64,000 nt of DNA from CBDFLA01 sp965248915 (lineage in GTDB: Bacteria > Pseudomonadota > Alphaproteobacteria > M2410): NCBI GenBank assembly GCA_965248915.1, contig OZ252216.1:2108001-2172000 (forward strand). Direction: 5' to 3'. The notes below the pieces were generated by a model that was not told the origin of the DNA, ran no database searches, and saw nothing but the letters and a program-made list of their open reading frames with translations. The position numbers were made by a program, and so were the translations under genes. Positions 7,643 through 15,154 of this stretch are shown in pieces (the first letter of the stretch is position 1; each line of letters opens with the position of its first letter).

Positions 7643-9035
7643 ACAGTCAAACTACATTTATTACGGTCAAACAACTTCCTTGTGCGAAGAATGTCTCGAC
7701 CTCATTCCGACGAAAATCGTCATCGAAGACAGCAATGTCTATTTCTTAAAGCGTTGCAAAGAACACGGCATTCAAAAGACACAAGTGTCGTCGGATGTCG
7801 ATTATTTCCATTGGTGCAAGAGTTTCTTAAAGCCAGGAGACCGTCCGCTTACGGTTCAAACGAAGATCGAATACGGATGCCCATTGGATTGCGGTCTTTG
7901 CCCAGACCATGAGCAGCACAGCTGCCTCGCACTTATCGACATAAACCAAAAATGCAATTTGGAGTGCCCTGTTTGTTTTGCCGATTCCTCGCCAGCACAC
8001 ACCGAAAATCTCTCTCTATCCCAGATTGAAAAAATGCTGGACACTCTTGTCGCAAGTGAAGGGGAGCCAGATGTTCTTCAGATCAGTGGCGGCGAGCCAA
8101 CAATCCACCCACAAATCATGGATGTTCTAAGGCTCGCCAAATCGAAACCTATTCGACACGTCATGCTGAACACGAACGGCATTCGCATTGCAAAAGACAT
8201 GGAGTTTGTAAGCGAACTGGCAACGCTCGCTCCAGGTTTCGAAATCTATCTTCAGTTTGACTCACTTGAGGCGAAAGCTCTAAAGGAACTGCGCGGAGCC
8301 GACCTCACATCCATTCGCCAATCGGCATTGGAAAACCTTGAAAAACACAACATTTCGACCTCACTCGTTGTGACAGTAAAGAAAGGCGTCAATGATCATG
8401 AAATCGGCGCCATCATCGAGCACGCACTTGATTTTAAGTGTGTGAGGGGAATCACATTCCAACCCATCCAAGATGCCGGCCGCAATGCAGAATATTGCAA
8501 AGACAAAGACCGACTTCATCTAACGGATGTACGCCGCGCAATATATGAGCAGTCAGATCATTTCCAAGCAGATGACATTATCCCTCTTCCGTGCAACCCA
8601 GAATCCATCGCGATTGCTTATGGAATCCGGAATGGCAAAGAAGTCACCCCAATAACGTCACTGATCCCAAAGGCCGATATGGTCGCAGAGGTCCCCAATG
8701 CCATCTCCTTTGAGAAGAACGAACCGCTCCGGCAAAGAGTAGAGGAGCTCTTTTCCCTGTCGACCACTGAGGCAAACTCCACAGAGAGAATGGAATCTCT
8801 TCTTTGTTGTCTTCCTGAAACCCCGGTCTTGGACAACCTCGGTTATGAGAACATATTTAGAATCACGATCATTCAGTTTTTGGATCGATTCAACTTCTGT
8901 GTCGGCAATGTAAAAAGATCTTGCATCCATTTCGTCACCCAAGAGGACGAGATAATTCCCTTTGACACTTACAACCTATTTTATCGCAACAACCTCGTAG
9001 AAAAACTCCGGGCGCGGCAGAAAGGGCGAGCATGA
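7623..9035 (+). CDS. Radical SAM protein resembling tetraether lipid synthase (Tes/MJ0619 family)
   Basis: A 470-residue enzyme. The radical SAM cluster motif is C111-x3-C115-x2-C118, with SGGEPT (155-160) for SAM binding. Before it lie C21/C24, C45 and C65, a rubredoxin-like set, and GCPLDCGLCPDH (85-96) with C101, an auxiliary-cluster set. PLPCNP (321-326) and C426/C434-IHF complete a third group. This layout (N-terminal iron site, CPxDCGLCPxHxxxxCLA, then CNLxCPVCFA) is that of archaeal Tes, which joins lipid alkyl chains through C-C bonds. A bacterial homologue could couple or modify acyl or alkyl chains of membrane lipids. It overlaps an Lgt-like gene upstream and a two-TM gene downstream (ATGA). 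Assignment to the family is fairly secure; the reaction is inference. Confidence 0.8.
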   Translation: MTTTLRKQSNYIYYGQTTSLCEECLDLIPTKIVIEDSNVYFLKRCKEHGIQKTQVSSDVDYFHWCKSFLKPGDRPLTVQTKIEYGCPLDCGLCPDHEQHSCLALIDINQKCNLECPVCFADSSPAHTENLSLSQIEKMLDTLVASEGEPDVLQISGGEPTIHPQIMDVLRLAKSKPIRHVMLNTNGIRIAKDMEFVSELATLAPGFEIYLQFDSLEAKALKELRGADLTSIRQSALENLEKHNISTSLVVTVKKGVNDHEIGAIIEHALDFKCVRGITFQPIQDAGRNAEYCKDKDRLHLTDVRRAIYEQSDHFQADDIIPLPCNPESIAIAYGIRNGKEVTPITSLIPKADMVAEVPNAISFEKNEPLRQRVEELFSLSTTEANSTERMESLLCCLPETPVLDNLGYENIFRITIIQFLDRFNFCVGNVKRSCIHFVTQEDEIIPFDTYNLFYRNNLVEKLRARQKGRA

Positions 9036-9298
9036 CAGTAAGAAATTTTTTTGGTGGAACTTTGATGGCGATCGGCGCGCTCATCATGTTCTTGACAGGA
9101 GCATGCACTTTCTATTTTGGGTCATTGTCTATTCTCGGAGGTAGCATAACGTCAGAATCGTTCGAATTGATGCTCACGTTCGGAGGTTTGCCTTTTGCTG
9201 TTGGTTTCGCCATCTGGTTTGCAGGACGGTTCCTTTTCAAACGAAAGGGCCAAGACGCTCCAGACCTCTCGTCCGAGGATCAAAACGAAAATCATTGA
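9032..9298 (+). CDS. Small two-TM membrane protein
   Basis: An 88-residue protein overlapping the radical SAM stop by four bases (ATGA), hence translationally coupled. It has two hydrophobic segments (about residues 8-32 and 47-66) joined by a short polar loop, then a basic and acidic tail (FKRKGQDAPDLSSEDQNENH). No family is recognised. Its position as third gene of the Lgt-like/radical SAM operon suggests an accessory or membrane anchor for that pathway; this rests on context alone. It ends 15 bases before the tRNA-Met gene. Confidence 0.65.
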   Translation: MTVRNFFGGTLMAIGALIMFLTGACTFYFGSLSILGGSITSESFELMLTFGGLPFAVGFAIWFAGRFLFKRKGQDAPDLSSEDQNENH

Positions 9299-9312
9299 TA
9301 GTTCGAAAAGAT

Positions 9313-9389
9313 TGGTAGCGAAGGGCAGACTTGAACTGCCGACACCCGGATTATGATTCCGGTGCTCTAACCAGCTGAGCTACTTCGCC
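9313..9389 (-). tRNA. tRNA-Met (CAT), elongator type
   Basis: A 77-base cloverleaf read on the minus strand. It begins GGCGAAGTAGCTCAGC (acceptor and D arm), with anticodon loop ATCATAA closed by CCGGA/TCCGG, giving anticodon CAT. The T arm GGCAG-TTCAAGT-CTGCC and an encoded CCA follow. The acceptor stem GGCGAAG pairs with CTTCGCT (one G-T). The paired G1-C72 end fits an elongator, not an initiator, tRNA. It is a plausible integration site for the adjoining lipid-related islet. Confidence 0.95.
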
Positions 9390-9513
9390 TCACCAAATCA
9401 AGGCCATAGATACTGGGTCTTTGGGCGACCCGGCCTCTCATAAAAAGCATCCGGCTTATACCGAACCCTCTTGTCGCACGCAAGCCTGAGATTACGCCGT
9501 CTTAGCAGCCTAG

Positions 9514-10683
9514 TCAGCCAAAGGCCGCACTGTCCGCATGGGCGATCCAACCGCCGCCCAAAACCCGCGCCCCCACCGTATCATCGCTGTAGAAAACGCA
9601 CGCTTGGCCAGGGGAAACCCCATCTTCGCCTTCATCCAGCACAACATGAGCCCCATCTGCATCAGCAAAAAGCCGGGCCGATGTCGGCGGTGTGGTCGAG
9701 CGCACCTTGACGAAGACAGCCATGCCTTCATCTCCGATGGCCTCTATGGGCTCATCACCCAGCCAATTGACTTCGCGCAGGCCAATCTGCTTAGACAAGA
9801 GCGCTTCCCGCGGGCCGACAATAACCTGCCGCTTGGCCGGATCGAGCTTGACCACGAACAAGGGATCGCCGACCGAAACGCGCAAACCCCGTCGTTGACC
9901 GACCGTATAGTTGATAATGCCCTCATGAGTACCAAGCACCCGGCCATCGATATGAACGATGTCGCCAGGTTCCGCAGCGCCGGGCCTGAGCTTCTCAATC
10001 ACATCTGTGTAGCGCCCTTGCGGCACAAAACAGATGTCTTGGCTCTCGGGCTTTTCCGCCACTTGGAGATCAAAACGCGCCGCCGCATCACGGGTTTCAG
10101 ATTTTGTTAACCCGCCAAGTGGAAAGCGTAAGTAGTCAAGCTGTTCCTGGGTTGTTGAGAACAGGAAGTAGCTTTGGTCTTTCTCGCTGTCTAGGGCGCG
10201 GTGCATCTCACCGCCGCTCTCACCTTGCAGGCGCTGTATATAATGTCCCGTCGCCAAGCAGTCAGCACCAAGATCCCGCGCGGTTTCTAACATGTCTTTG
10301 AACTTCACCCGCTCATTACAGCGAATGCATGGGATCGGTGTTTCGCCCGCAAGATAAGAGTCCGCAAACTCTTCCATGACCGAATCCCGAAACCGGTTCT
10401 CATAATCCAGCACATAATGAGGCATATCGAGTTGCTCAGCCACCCGGCGCGCGTCGTGAATATCCTGACCAGCACAACAAGCGCCCTTCTTCTGGATCGC
10501 CGCCCCGTGATCATAAAGTTGCAAGGTGATGCCAATGACCTCATAGCCTTCTTCCTTGAGGAGCGCTGCCACGGTTGAGGAATCCACGCCGCCCGACATC
10601 GCCACCACCACCCGAGTGTCCTTCGGGGCGTTAGCAAAGCCAAGAGAGTTGAGCTCTCGAGTTTCAAGCGTCGTTGCGGTCAC
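9514..10683 (-). CDS. mnmA: tRNA-specific 2-thiouridylase MnmA
   Basis: Transfers sulfur to U34 of tRNA-Lys, -Glu and -Gln, making s2U. The PP-loop SGGVDSS spans residues 30-36. The catalytic cysteines are C122 (IPCIRCNE) and C218 (SQDICFVPQG), the usual pair. YTVGQRRGLR in the C-terminal third and the beta-barrel tail FYSDDTVGARVLGGGWI complete the family. The length of 389 residues is normal, with a slightly long N-terminus before the PP-loop. The gene is monocistronic. Confidence 0.97.
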   Translation of the reverse strand: MTATTLETRELNSLGFANAPKDTRVVVAMSGGVDSSTVAALLKEEGYEVIGITLQLYDHGAAIQKKGACCAGQDIHDARRVAEQLDMPHYVLDYENRFRDSVMEEFADSYLAGETPIPCIRCNERVKFKDMLETARDLGADCLATGHYIQRLQGESGGEMHRALDSEKDQSYFLFSTTQEQLDYLRFPLGGLTKSETRDAAARFDLQVAEKPESQDICFVPQGRYTDVIEKLRPGAAEPGDIVHIDGRVLGTHEGIINYTVGQRRGLRVSVGDPLFVVKLDPAKRQVIVGPREALLSKQIGLREVNWLGDEPIEAIGDEGMAVFVKVRSTTPPTSARLFADADGAHVVLDEGEDGVSPGQACVFYSDDTVGARVLGGGWIAHADSAAFG

Positions 10684-11006
10684 GGGTTCAGATTCCTCAT
10701 TGCACCGCGGATATATAGGTCTGACGGCTGCCCAAGCAAGCGGATTCGATCTCGAAAATCCTCAAAACTTTTTTCAAGCCCAATTTGCAGCGAACCTGAG
10801 TGCGTGCCAATGCGGGTCATCCGTTTAAGGCGTCTTTCACAATCCTAAACGAAACCACCCCCGTTGGTTAATACAGCGTCTCACATTTGAACGAAAACGC
10901 CAATTGGGACAAATGTTTAGCGGATTATTTACCGTCACGCTTAGCCATTTTTTAAGCCGCGTGCCTTAAGTTTCCCTCTGAGTATGAGTAAGGAGTTTGG
11001 AAAATT
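10684..11006. promoter_or_regulatory. Divergent mnmA/sciP upstream region
   Basis: 323 bases without a gene. A GATTC (GANTC, the CcrM methylation target) lies near 10742. Several TTAA half-sites occur in the 150 bases before sciP, including one in TTTTTTAAGCC and one in CCTTAAG, but none is spaced as a full TTAA-N7-TTAA CtrA box. AGGAG precedes the sciP start. Confidence 0.35.
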
Positions 11007-11282
11007 ATGGTGGATCAACAAACCACAAGGATCAACTACGTGATTGGTCCAGATGGCACGCCGCTAACCATTGCAGACCTGCCGCCGCCGAATACGCGTC
11101 GCTGGGTCATTCGCCGCAAGGCGGAAGTTGTGGCCGCGGTTCGTGGTGGACTGATAACGCTCGAAGAAGCGTGTCAGCGCTACCAATTGTCTGTCGAGGA
11201 ATTCCTCGCCTGGCAGCGTGTGATCGAGCGGCATGGGCTTGCCGGTCTTCGAGCGACCCGCGTCCAGCAATACCGCATGTGA
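11007..11282 (+). CDS. sciP: CtrA inhibitor SciP
   Basis: A 91-residue helix-turn-helix protein of the DUF1153 family. In Caulobacter SciP binds CtrA and represses CtrA-activated transcription in G1. The core TRRWVIRRKAEVVAAVRGGLITLEEACQRYQLSVEEFLAWQRVIERHGLAGLRATRVQQYR is nearly the whole family signature. The length matches. The start is preceded by AGGAGTTTGGAAAATT. Its presence about 7 kb from ctrA and chpT puts three members of the same phosphorelay circuit in this window. A small terminator follows. Confidence 0.95.
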   Translation: MVDQQTTRINYVIGPDGTPLTIADLPPPNTRRWVIRRKAEVVAAVRGGLITLEEACQRYQLSVEEFLAWQRVIERHGLAGLRATRVQQYRM

Positions 11283-11358
11283 GCACCCGCGCCGATGATT
11301 AATCTGCACAATGAAGTTTGAGTCAGATTTGAACGGCGAATAGTTGAATAACTCCTTG

Positions 11359-11386
11359 AACCCGCGGGGGATACCTTGCGGGTTTT
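11359..11386 (+). terminator. Rho-independent terminator after sciP
   Basis: AACCCGC/GCGGGTT stem with a 12-base loop and TTTT tail, 77 bases after the sciP stop and 24 before the MotA-like gene. Confidence 0.6.
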
Positions 11387-11409
11387 GAGTTGGAGGCAAG
11401 GGGCACCAA

Positions 11410-12216
11410 ATGCCAAACCTAAGAACCTTCGAAAAGCAATCGAGCCGATCCACATTGACCGGTCTCATTGGTGCGCTTCTTCTGCTTTTCCTCGCTGTCG
11501 TTTTTGGTGATCGCCCCTCTGCCTTTGTCAATTGGCGGGCCCTCGCGATTGTGGTTGGCGGCACCGCTGGTCTTTCTCTCATGTCCTTCAGCTGGCGCGA
11601 AGTAAAGCACGCCTGCTTAGATCTGGCCGCCTCTCTTATGGGGCGCGGACCCCAGCCGGACAAAGCCGCCTTGCAGGTGCTTGACACCGCGCGCAAGGCC
11701 AAACGCTTGAGCCATCACGGGCTCGCGCGCAATCCAAATCTCATCAAAGCCTATCCCCAATTCGCGCGCGCTTTGGGCATGTTGGAAACCGGCGTTGAAA
11801 CCGACCATGTCGAGGAGATGCTGCGCGAAGAGTTTACTCGCTCGCTTCATCGCCGCCGCATGAGCTCTAGGGTCTGCCGCCGCGCCGCTGAAGTCGCTTC
11901 CGCCATGGGGCTGGTAGGGACCTTAATCGCCCTCGTCAATATGCTGGGCGCCCTTACCGATCCTGCCCAAATTGGGCCAGCGCTGTCACTCGCCCTTCTC
12001 TCAACGCTTTACGGAGCCTTGCTTGCCCATGTGCTTTTCCTGCCGTTGGCTGCAAAGATCGAACGCGACGTTATCAAGGAGCGAACCCTCTTGTCCGTCT
12101 ACCGGGCTGGCGCACGGTCTATCGCATCTGACAGTGATCCAGAAGAGTTGGAACACGAGCTCTCCGATCTCCTGCCGCAATCAAATCCGGAACCGTTGGA
12201 AGAGAGCGCCGCATAG
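11410..12216 (+). CDS. MotA-family proton-channel protein
   Basis: A 268-residue inner-membrane protein. Two hydrophobic helices (about 17-35 and 42-58) are followed by a cytoplasmic loop, then the MotA/ExbB core (about 150-225) with SRVCRRAAEVASAMGLVGTLIALVNMLGALTDPAQIGPALSLALLSTLYGALLAHVLFLPLA. The GLVGTLIALVNML and LSTLYGALLAHVLFLPLA blocks are the MotA signatures of the pore helices. It probably forms a stator with a MotB-type partner that is not next to it. It abuts the MinD/FlhG-like gene with no gap (TAG then ATG) and lies just after sciP, so a flagellar role is likely. Confidence 0.8.
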   Translation: MPNLRTFEKQSSRSTLTGLIGALLLLFLAVVFGDRPSAFVNWRALAIVVGGTAGLSLMSFSWREVKHACLDLAASLMGRGPQPDKAALQVLDTARKAKRLSHHGLARNPNLIKAYPQFARALGMLETGVETDHVEEMLREEFTRSLHRRRMSSRVCRRAAEVASAMGLVGTLIALVNMLGALTDPAQIGPALSLALLSTLYGALLAHVLFLPLAAKIERDVIKERTLLSVYRAGARSIASDSDPEELEHELSDLLPQSNPEPLEESAA

Positions 12217-12999
12217 ATGGCCCACGCCCTTCAAAATTTTGAGATCGTCCAAGGTTCAGACCTTCGCATCCCCAACATGATCGCCTTCGCCTCGGGCAAG
12301 GGCGGCGTTGGAAAAACATGTCTTGCCATTGCGTTCTCACAAGCCCTTGCCAATGCCGGGCGCCGTGTCCTGTTGGTCGACGGAGATCTGGGCCTTGCAA
12401 ATGTCGATGTGCAATTGGGCGCCACGCCAAAGGTCGACCTTGGAGCAGTTATCGCGAACCGCAAGGGCTTGGATCAAGCTCAGATGCCTTATCTCAAAAA
12501 CATGGACATTATTGCCGGTCGGTCTGGATCGAGCGCGCTAGGCAATGTGCCCGCAGACAAAGTCACAAAGCTGCTCGTAGACCTTCTTCCAATTGCTGGA
12601 ACTTACGATATCGTTGTTTTGGACACCGCCACAGGCATCAGTGAGACATCGGTCGCATTGACCACCGCAAGCAACGACGTCCTCATGATCTTAACGGATG
12701 ACCCCTCTTCACTCACCAACGCGTTCGCTCTGACAAAGCGCTTAATCAATGAACAAACGAACCTCTCATTGAGCGTCCTGGTCAATCTTGCCAAGAACAA
12801 GAGTGTCGGTGCACAGACCTTTGAGACATTTAGATCAGCATGCGAAACAACGCTAGGCATAGCGCCGGTCCTTAAGGGAATTGTCTCCCACGACGAGGCC
12901 ATGCCTCAAGCGATTCGCCAGCAAAGTCCCGTCTTGTCCTTGTTCCCCAGGTCAAAATTGACCCGTGAGATTCGCGAAATCGCCGAAAAATCCCTTTAA
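12217..12999 (+). CDS. MinD/FlhG-family P-loop ATPase
   Basis: A 260-residue ParA/MinD-type ATPase. The deviant Walker A ASGKGGVGKT is at residues 27-36, the switch I Asp and GDLGLANVDVQLG follow at about 55-67 and VLDTATG marks Walker B at about 138-144. GDLGLANVD is characteristic of FlhG (YlxH), which controls flagellar number and position. No C-terminal amphipathic helix of the MinD type stands out. It starts on the base after the MotA-like stop, so the two are co-translated. Chromosome-segregation ParA is less likely because no parB or parS is nearby. Confidence 0.82.
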   Translation: MAHALQNFEIVQGSDLRIPNMIAFASGKGGVGKTCLAIAFSQALANAGRRVLLVDGDLGLANVDVQLGATPKVDLGAVIANRKGLDQAQMPYLKNMDIIAGRSGSSALGNVPADKVTKLLVDLLPIAGTYDIVVLDTATGISETSVALTTASNDVLMILTDDPSSLTNAFALTKRLINEQTNLSLSVLVNLAKNKSVGAQTFETFRSACETTLGIAPVLKGIVSHDEAMPQAIRQQSPVLSLFPRSKLTREIREIAEKSL

Positions 13000-13127
13000 A
13001 ATAAGTCGCTTACGATCTTTCTTGGGTATATTAATTTTCTGTAATAATCTTCCTCCAGGGTTGGGCACAGGCCGGGGTGGCACATGACCAACCACGTCAT
13101 CTCAACGTGATCTACAAGGGGGATCAA

Positions 13128-13487
13128 ATGTTCTTACCATTGGCAGCTGACTTTTCGGGGATAATGGACACCGTCCGAGCGTCATTTGATACAGGCAACA
13201 TCGCTATAGGGCTCGTAATCGCCTTGCTCGCATCATTCATGATGTCCAGATATGGGCAACTTATCTATTACACCGTCATCGCGCTCATCTTTGATCTCTT
13301 CGTCGTTCCGGTTGGAATCAAGATTTATGATGACGAAATGAATTTTGGCGGCGCACTTGATTTCGCAATGGAAGAAGTGACAACACTGAGCGAAAACCTC
13401 CAATATGTGATGATACGAGCCGTTTTCTTCATCGTCGCAATTACAGTTTTCTCGGTTCTAAAATCCGTTCTCAGACGCGGCTCCTAA
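13128..13487 (+). CDS. Small integral membrane protein, unknown
   Basis: A 119-residue protein. The ATG at 13128 follows a strong AAGGGGG ribosome site (13117-13123), so an upstream in-frame start at 13077 is disregarded. Three hydrophobic segments are visible: NIAIGLVIALLASFMM (about 25-40), LIYYTVIALIFDLFVVPV (about 46-63) and MIRAVFFIVAITVFSVL (about 94-110), with an acidic stretch between the last two. No family is recognised. A strong terminator follows, so it is the last gene of its transcript. Confidence 0.6.
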   Translation: MFLPLAADFSGIMDTVRASFDTGNIAIGLVIALLASFMMSRYGQLIYYTVIALIFDLFVVPVGIKIYDDEMNFGGALDFAMEEVTTLSENLQYVMIRAVFFIVAITVFSVLKSVLRRGS

Positions 13488-13520
13488 ACACGTTCATCTG
13501 AGTTTGGAATATCCAAATTC

Positions 13521-13578
13521 GCGGGCGGGCAATTCTGGTAGGCGATTTAGCCGAAGGAGAAGCCCGCCCGCTTTTTTT
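13521..13578 (+). terminator. Strong Rho-independent terminator
   Basis: Perfect 10-bp GC stem GCGGGCGGGC/GCCCGCCCGC enclosing a smaller GGC-GATTTA-GCC hairpin, followed by seven T. It ends the transcript of the small membrane protein. Confidence 0.85.
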
Positions 13579-13637
13579 GTGAATAATGAAAAACTGTGTA
13601 GGATTGGCCTCCCGACGGCAACGCAGGAAGCACACAA

Positions 13638-14462
13638 GTGAAATTTTCAATCAGCCTCATGAACTTCGATTATCTCGATGACGCGAACCTCATTGCAGAT
13701 CTAGCGAAAGAAGCCGAGGAAGCCGGGTGGGATGCAGTTTTTTTGGCCGATCACGTAAATTGGAAAGACAAGGGGGTTCATGTCGATCCCTGGATCGCAC
13801 TTGGTCTCATCGCAGATCGAACAGACAAAATGCAGATCGGAACAGCTGTTACGCCCATCGCAAGGCGTCGACCGACAAAACTTGCAAGAGAAATTCTGAC
13901 ACTACATCGATTGTCCGGCGGAAGGTTCATCCTTGGCGCAGGTAGTGGAATTTGGCCAAGCGAGTATGGCGACCTTGGAGACGAACCGGATCTCAGAATT
14001 CGCGCGGAGATGTTGGACGAAGGTCTCACCTTGCTTCAAGAGCTGTGGGGTGGAGATGATGTCGATCATCACGGAAAGCACTACCAGGCGAAGAGCCAGA
14101 CTTTCTGCCCAGGCGGCGCCGATATCCCAATTTGGATTGGCGCAAGCTGGCCGAGCAAAAGACCATTTCGCAGGGCAGCTCGTTTCGACGGTGTGATGGC
14201 GATAAATCGCGATTTTAGGAATCCGCTCACACCGACGGACGTGCGCGGGATAAAGGAGTTCATCACCACCCACCGAGACAGCAACAGGCCTTACAATATT
14301 GGAATCGCGATGACCGCATCTGCGGATGAAAAAACCGACATTGAAAGAGCGCGTGCTTTCGAGTCCGCCGGTGCCGATTGGTGGCAAGAAGGCATTTTTC
14401 CATTCGCCGAAACGTTTGGCGATTTGCGCACCATCATCCGTCGTGGCCCGCCAAAGACATGA
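13638..14462 (+). CDS. LLM-class flavin-dependent oxidoreductase
   Basis: A 274-residue luciferase-like monooxygenase-fold enzyme using F420 or FMN. The start is GTG at 13638 with AGGAAG upstream. Typical elements are AEEAGWDAVFLADHV near residue 30, DPWIALGLIADRTDKMQIGTAVTPIARRRPTKLAREILTLHRLSGGRFILGAGSG (about 50-110) and a C-terminal ESAGADWWQEGIFP. The TP-ARRRP-LARE segment is the usual cofactor and core block of this class. It is shorter than the 330-residue average but complete at both ends. The substrate cannot be assigned. It stands alone. Confidence 0.88.
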   Translation: MKFSISLMNFDYLDDANLIADLAKEAEEAGWDAVFLADHVNWKDKGVHVDPWIALGLIADRTDKMQIGTAVTPIARRRPTKLAREILTLHRLSGGRFILGAGSGIWPSEYGDLGDEPDLRIRAEMLDEGLTLLQELWGGDDVDHHGKHYQAKSQTFCPGGADIPIWIGASWPSKRPFRRAARFDGVMAINRDFRNPLTPTDVRGIKEFITTHRDSNRPYNIGIAMTASADEKTDIERARAFESAGADWWQEGIFPFAETFGDLRTIIRRGPPKT

Positions 14463-14517
14463 CCCAAGCCAAACATGGAAGTCGCACTTTATCCTTGATC
14501 AGGCTCGCCTGCTTCCG

Positions 14518-14545
14518 TTGTGGACCTCAAAAAATACTGTATGAT
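14518..14545 (+). promoter_or_regulatory. Candidate promoter of lemA operon
   Basis: TTGTGG (14518-14523), 16-base spacer, TATGAT (14540-14545), 47 bases before the lemA start. Confidence 0.45.
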
Positions 14546-14591
14546 TTGACCCGTTGAGTCGGCACAGCCACAAGAATCAAAGGACACGTCA

Positions 14592-15143
14592 ATGGGATTT
14601 TTGATCTTCTTAGGCCTGGTCGGTCTTATCGTTTTTTGGGCCATTGGCATGTACAACGCCTTGGTCAAACAGCGCAACATGGTCGAAGAAGGCTGGAGCG
14701 GTATTGAGACCCAGTTAAAGCGCCGTTCAAACTTGATCCCCAATCTCGTAGAGACAGTGAAGGGCTACGCAGAACACGAAAAATCAACCTTCCAAGAAGT
14801 GACCGAAATGCGCACCCGTGCCATGGGGGCCGGTTCCATCGCCGACCGCGCTCAAGCGGAAGGTCAACTCACGACGGCTCTGGGTCACCTCTTTGCGGTT
14901 GCCGAGAACTACCCAGAACTCAAAGCCAGTGAAAATTTCCAATCGCTTCAAGGCGATCTCAGCGAAACCGAAGACCAGATCCAACTCTCGCGTCGCTATT
15001 ACAACGGCACGGTCCGCGACATGAATGTCAAGGTCGAATCCTTTCCGTCAAACATCGTGGCAAACACTTTTGGTTTCCAGAAAGCTGAGTTCTTCGAAAT
15101 TGAGAACGAAGATGACCGGGCGGTCCCTGAAGTAAAATTCTAG
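14592..15143 (+). CDS. lemA: LemA family protein
   Basis: A 183-residue protein anchored by an N-terminal helix (GFLIFLGLVGLIVFWAIGMYNALVKQ) and otherwise a long coiled four-helix body. RNMVEEGWSGIETQLKRRSNLIPNLVETVKGYAEHEKSTFQEVTEMR is the LemA core, and RRYYNGTVRDMNVKVESFPSNIVANTFGF is its closing block. The biochemical role of LemA is unsettled. It is cotranscribed with the DUF2207 gene 11 bases downstream, a pairing common across bacteria. AAAGGA precedes the ATG. Confidence 0.95.
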   Translation: MGFLIFLGLVGLIVFWAIGMYNALVKQRNMVEEGWSGIETQLKRRSNLIPNLVETVKGYAEHEKSTFQEVTEMRTRAMGAGSIADRAQAEGQLTTALGHLFAVAENYPELKASENFQSLQGDLSETEDQIQLSRRYYNGTVRDMNVKVESFPSNIVANTFGFQKAEFFEIENEDDRAVPEVKF

Positions 15144-15154
15144 GGGCTCCTCCT

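Noticed and set aside
6205..9312. Call of a complete mobile element at the tRNA-Met gene
   Set aside because: No integrase, excisionase or clean direct repeat was seen; only the degenerate tRNA fragment supports it, so it stays a finding and not a feature.
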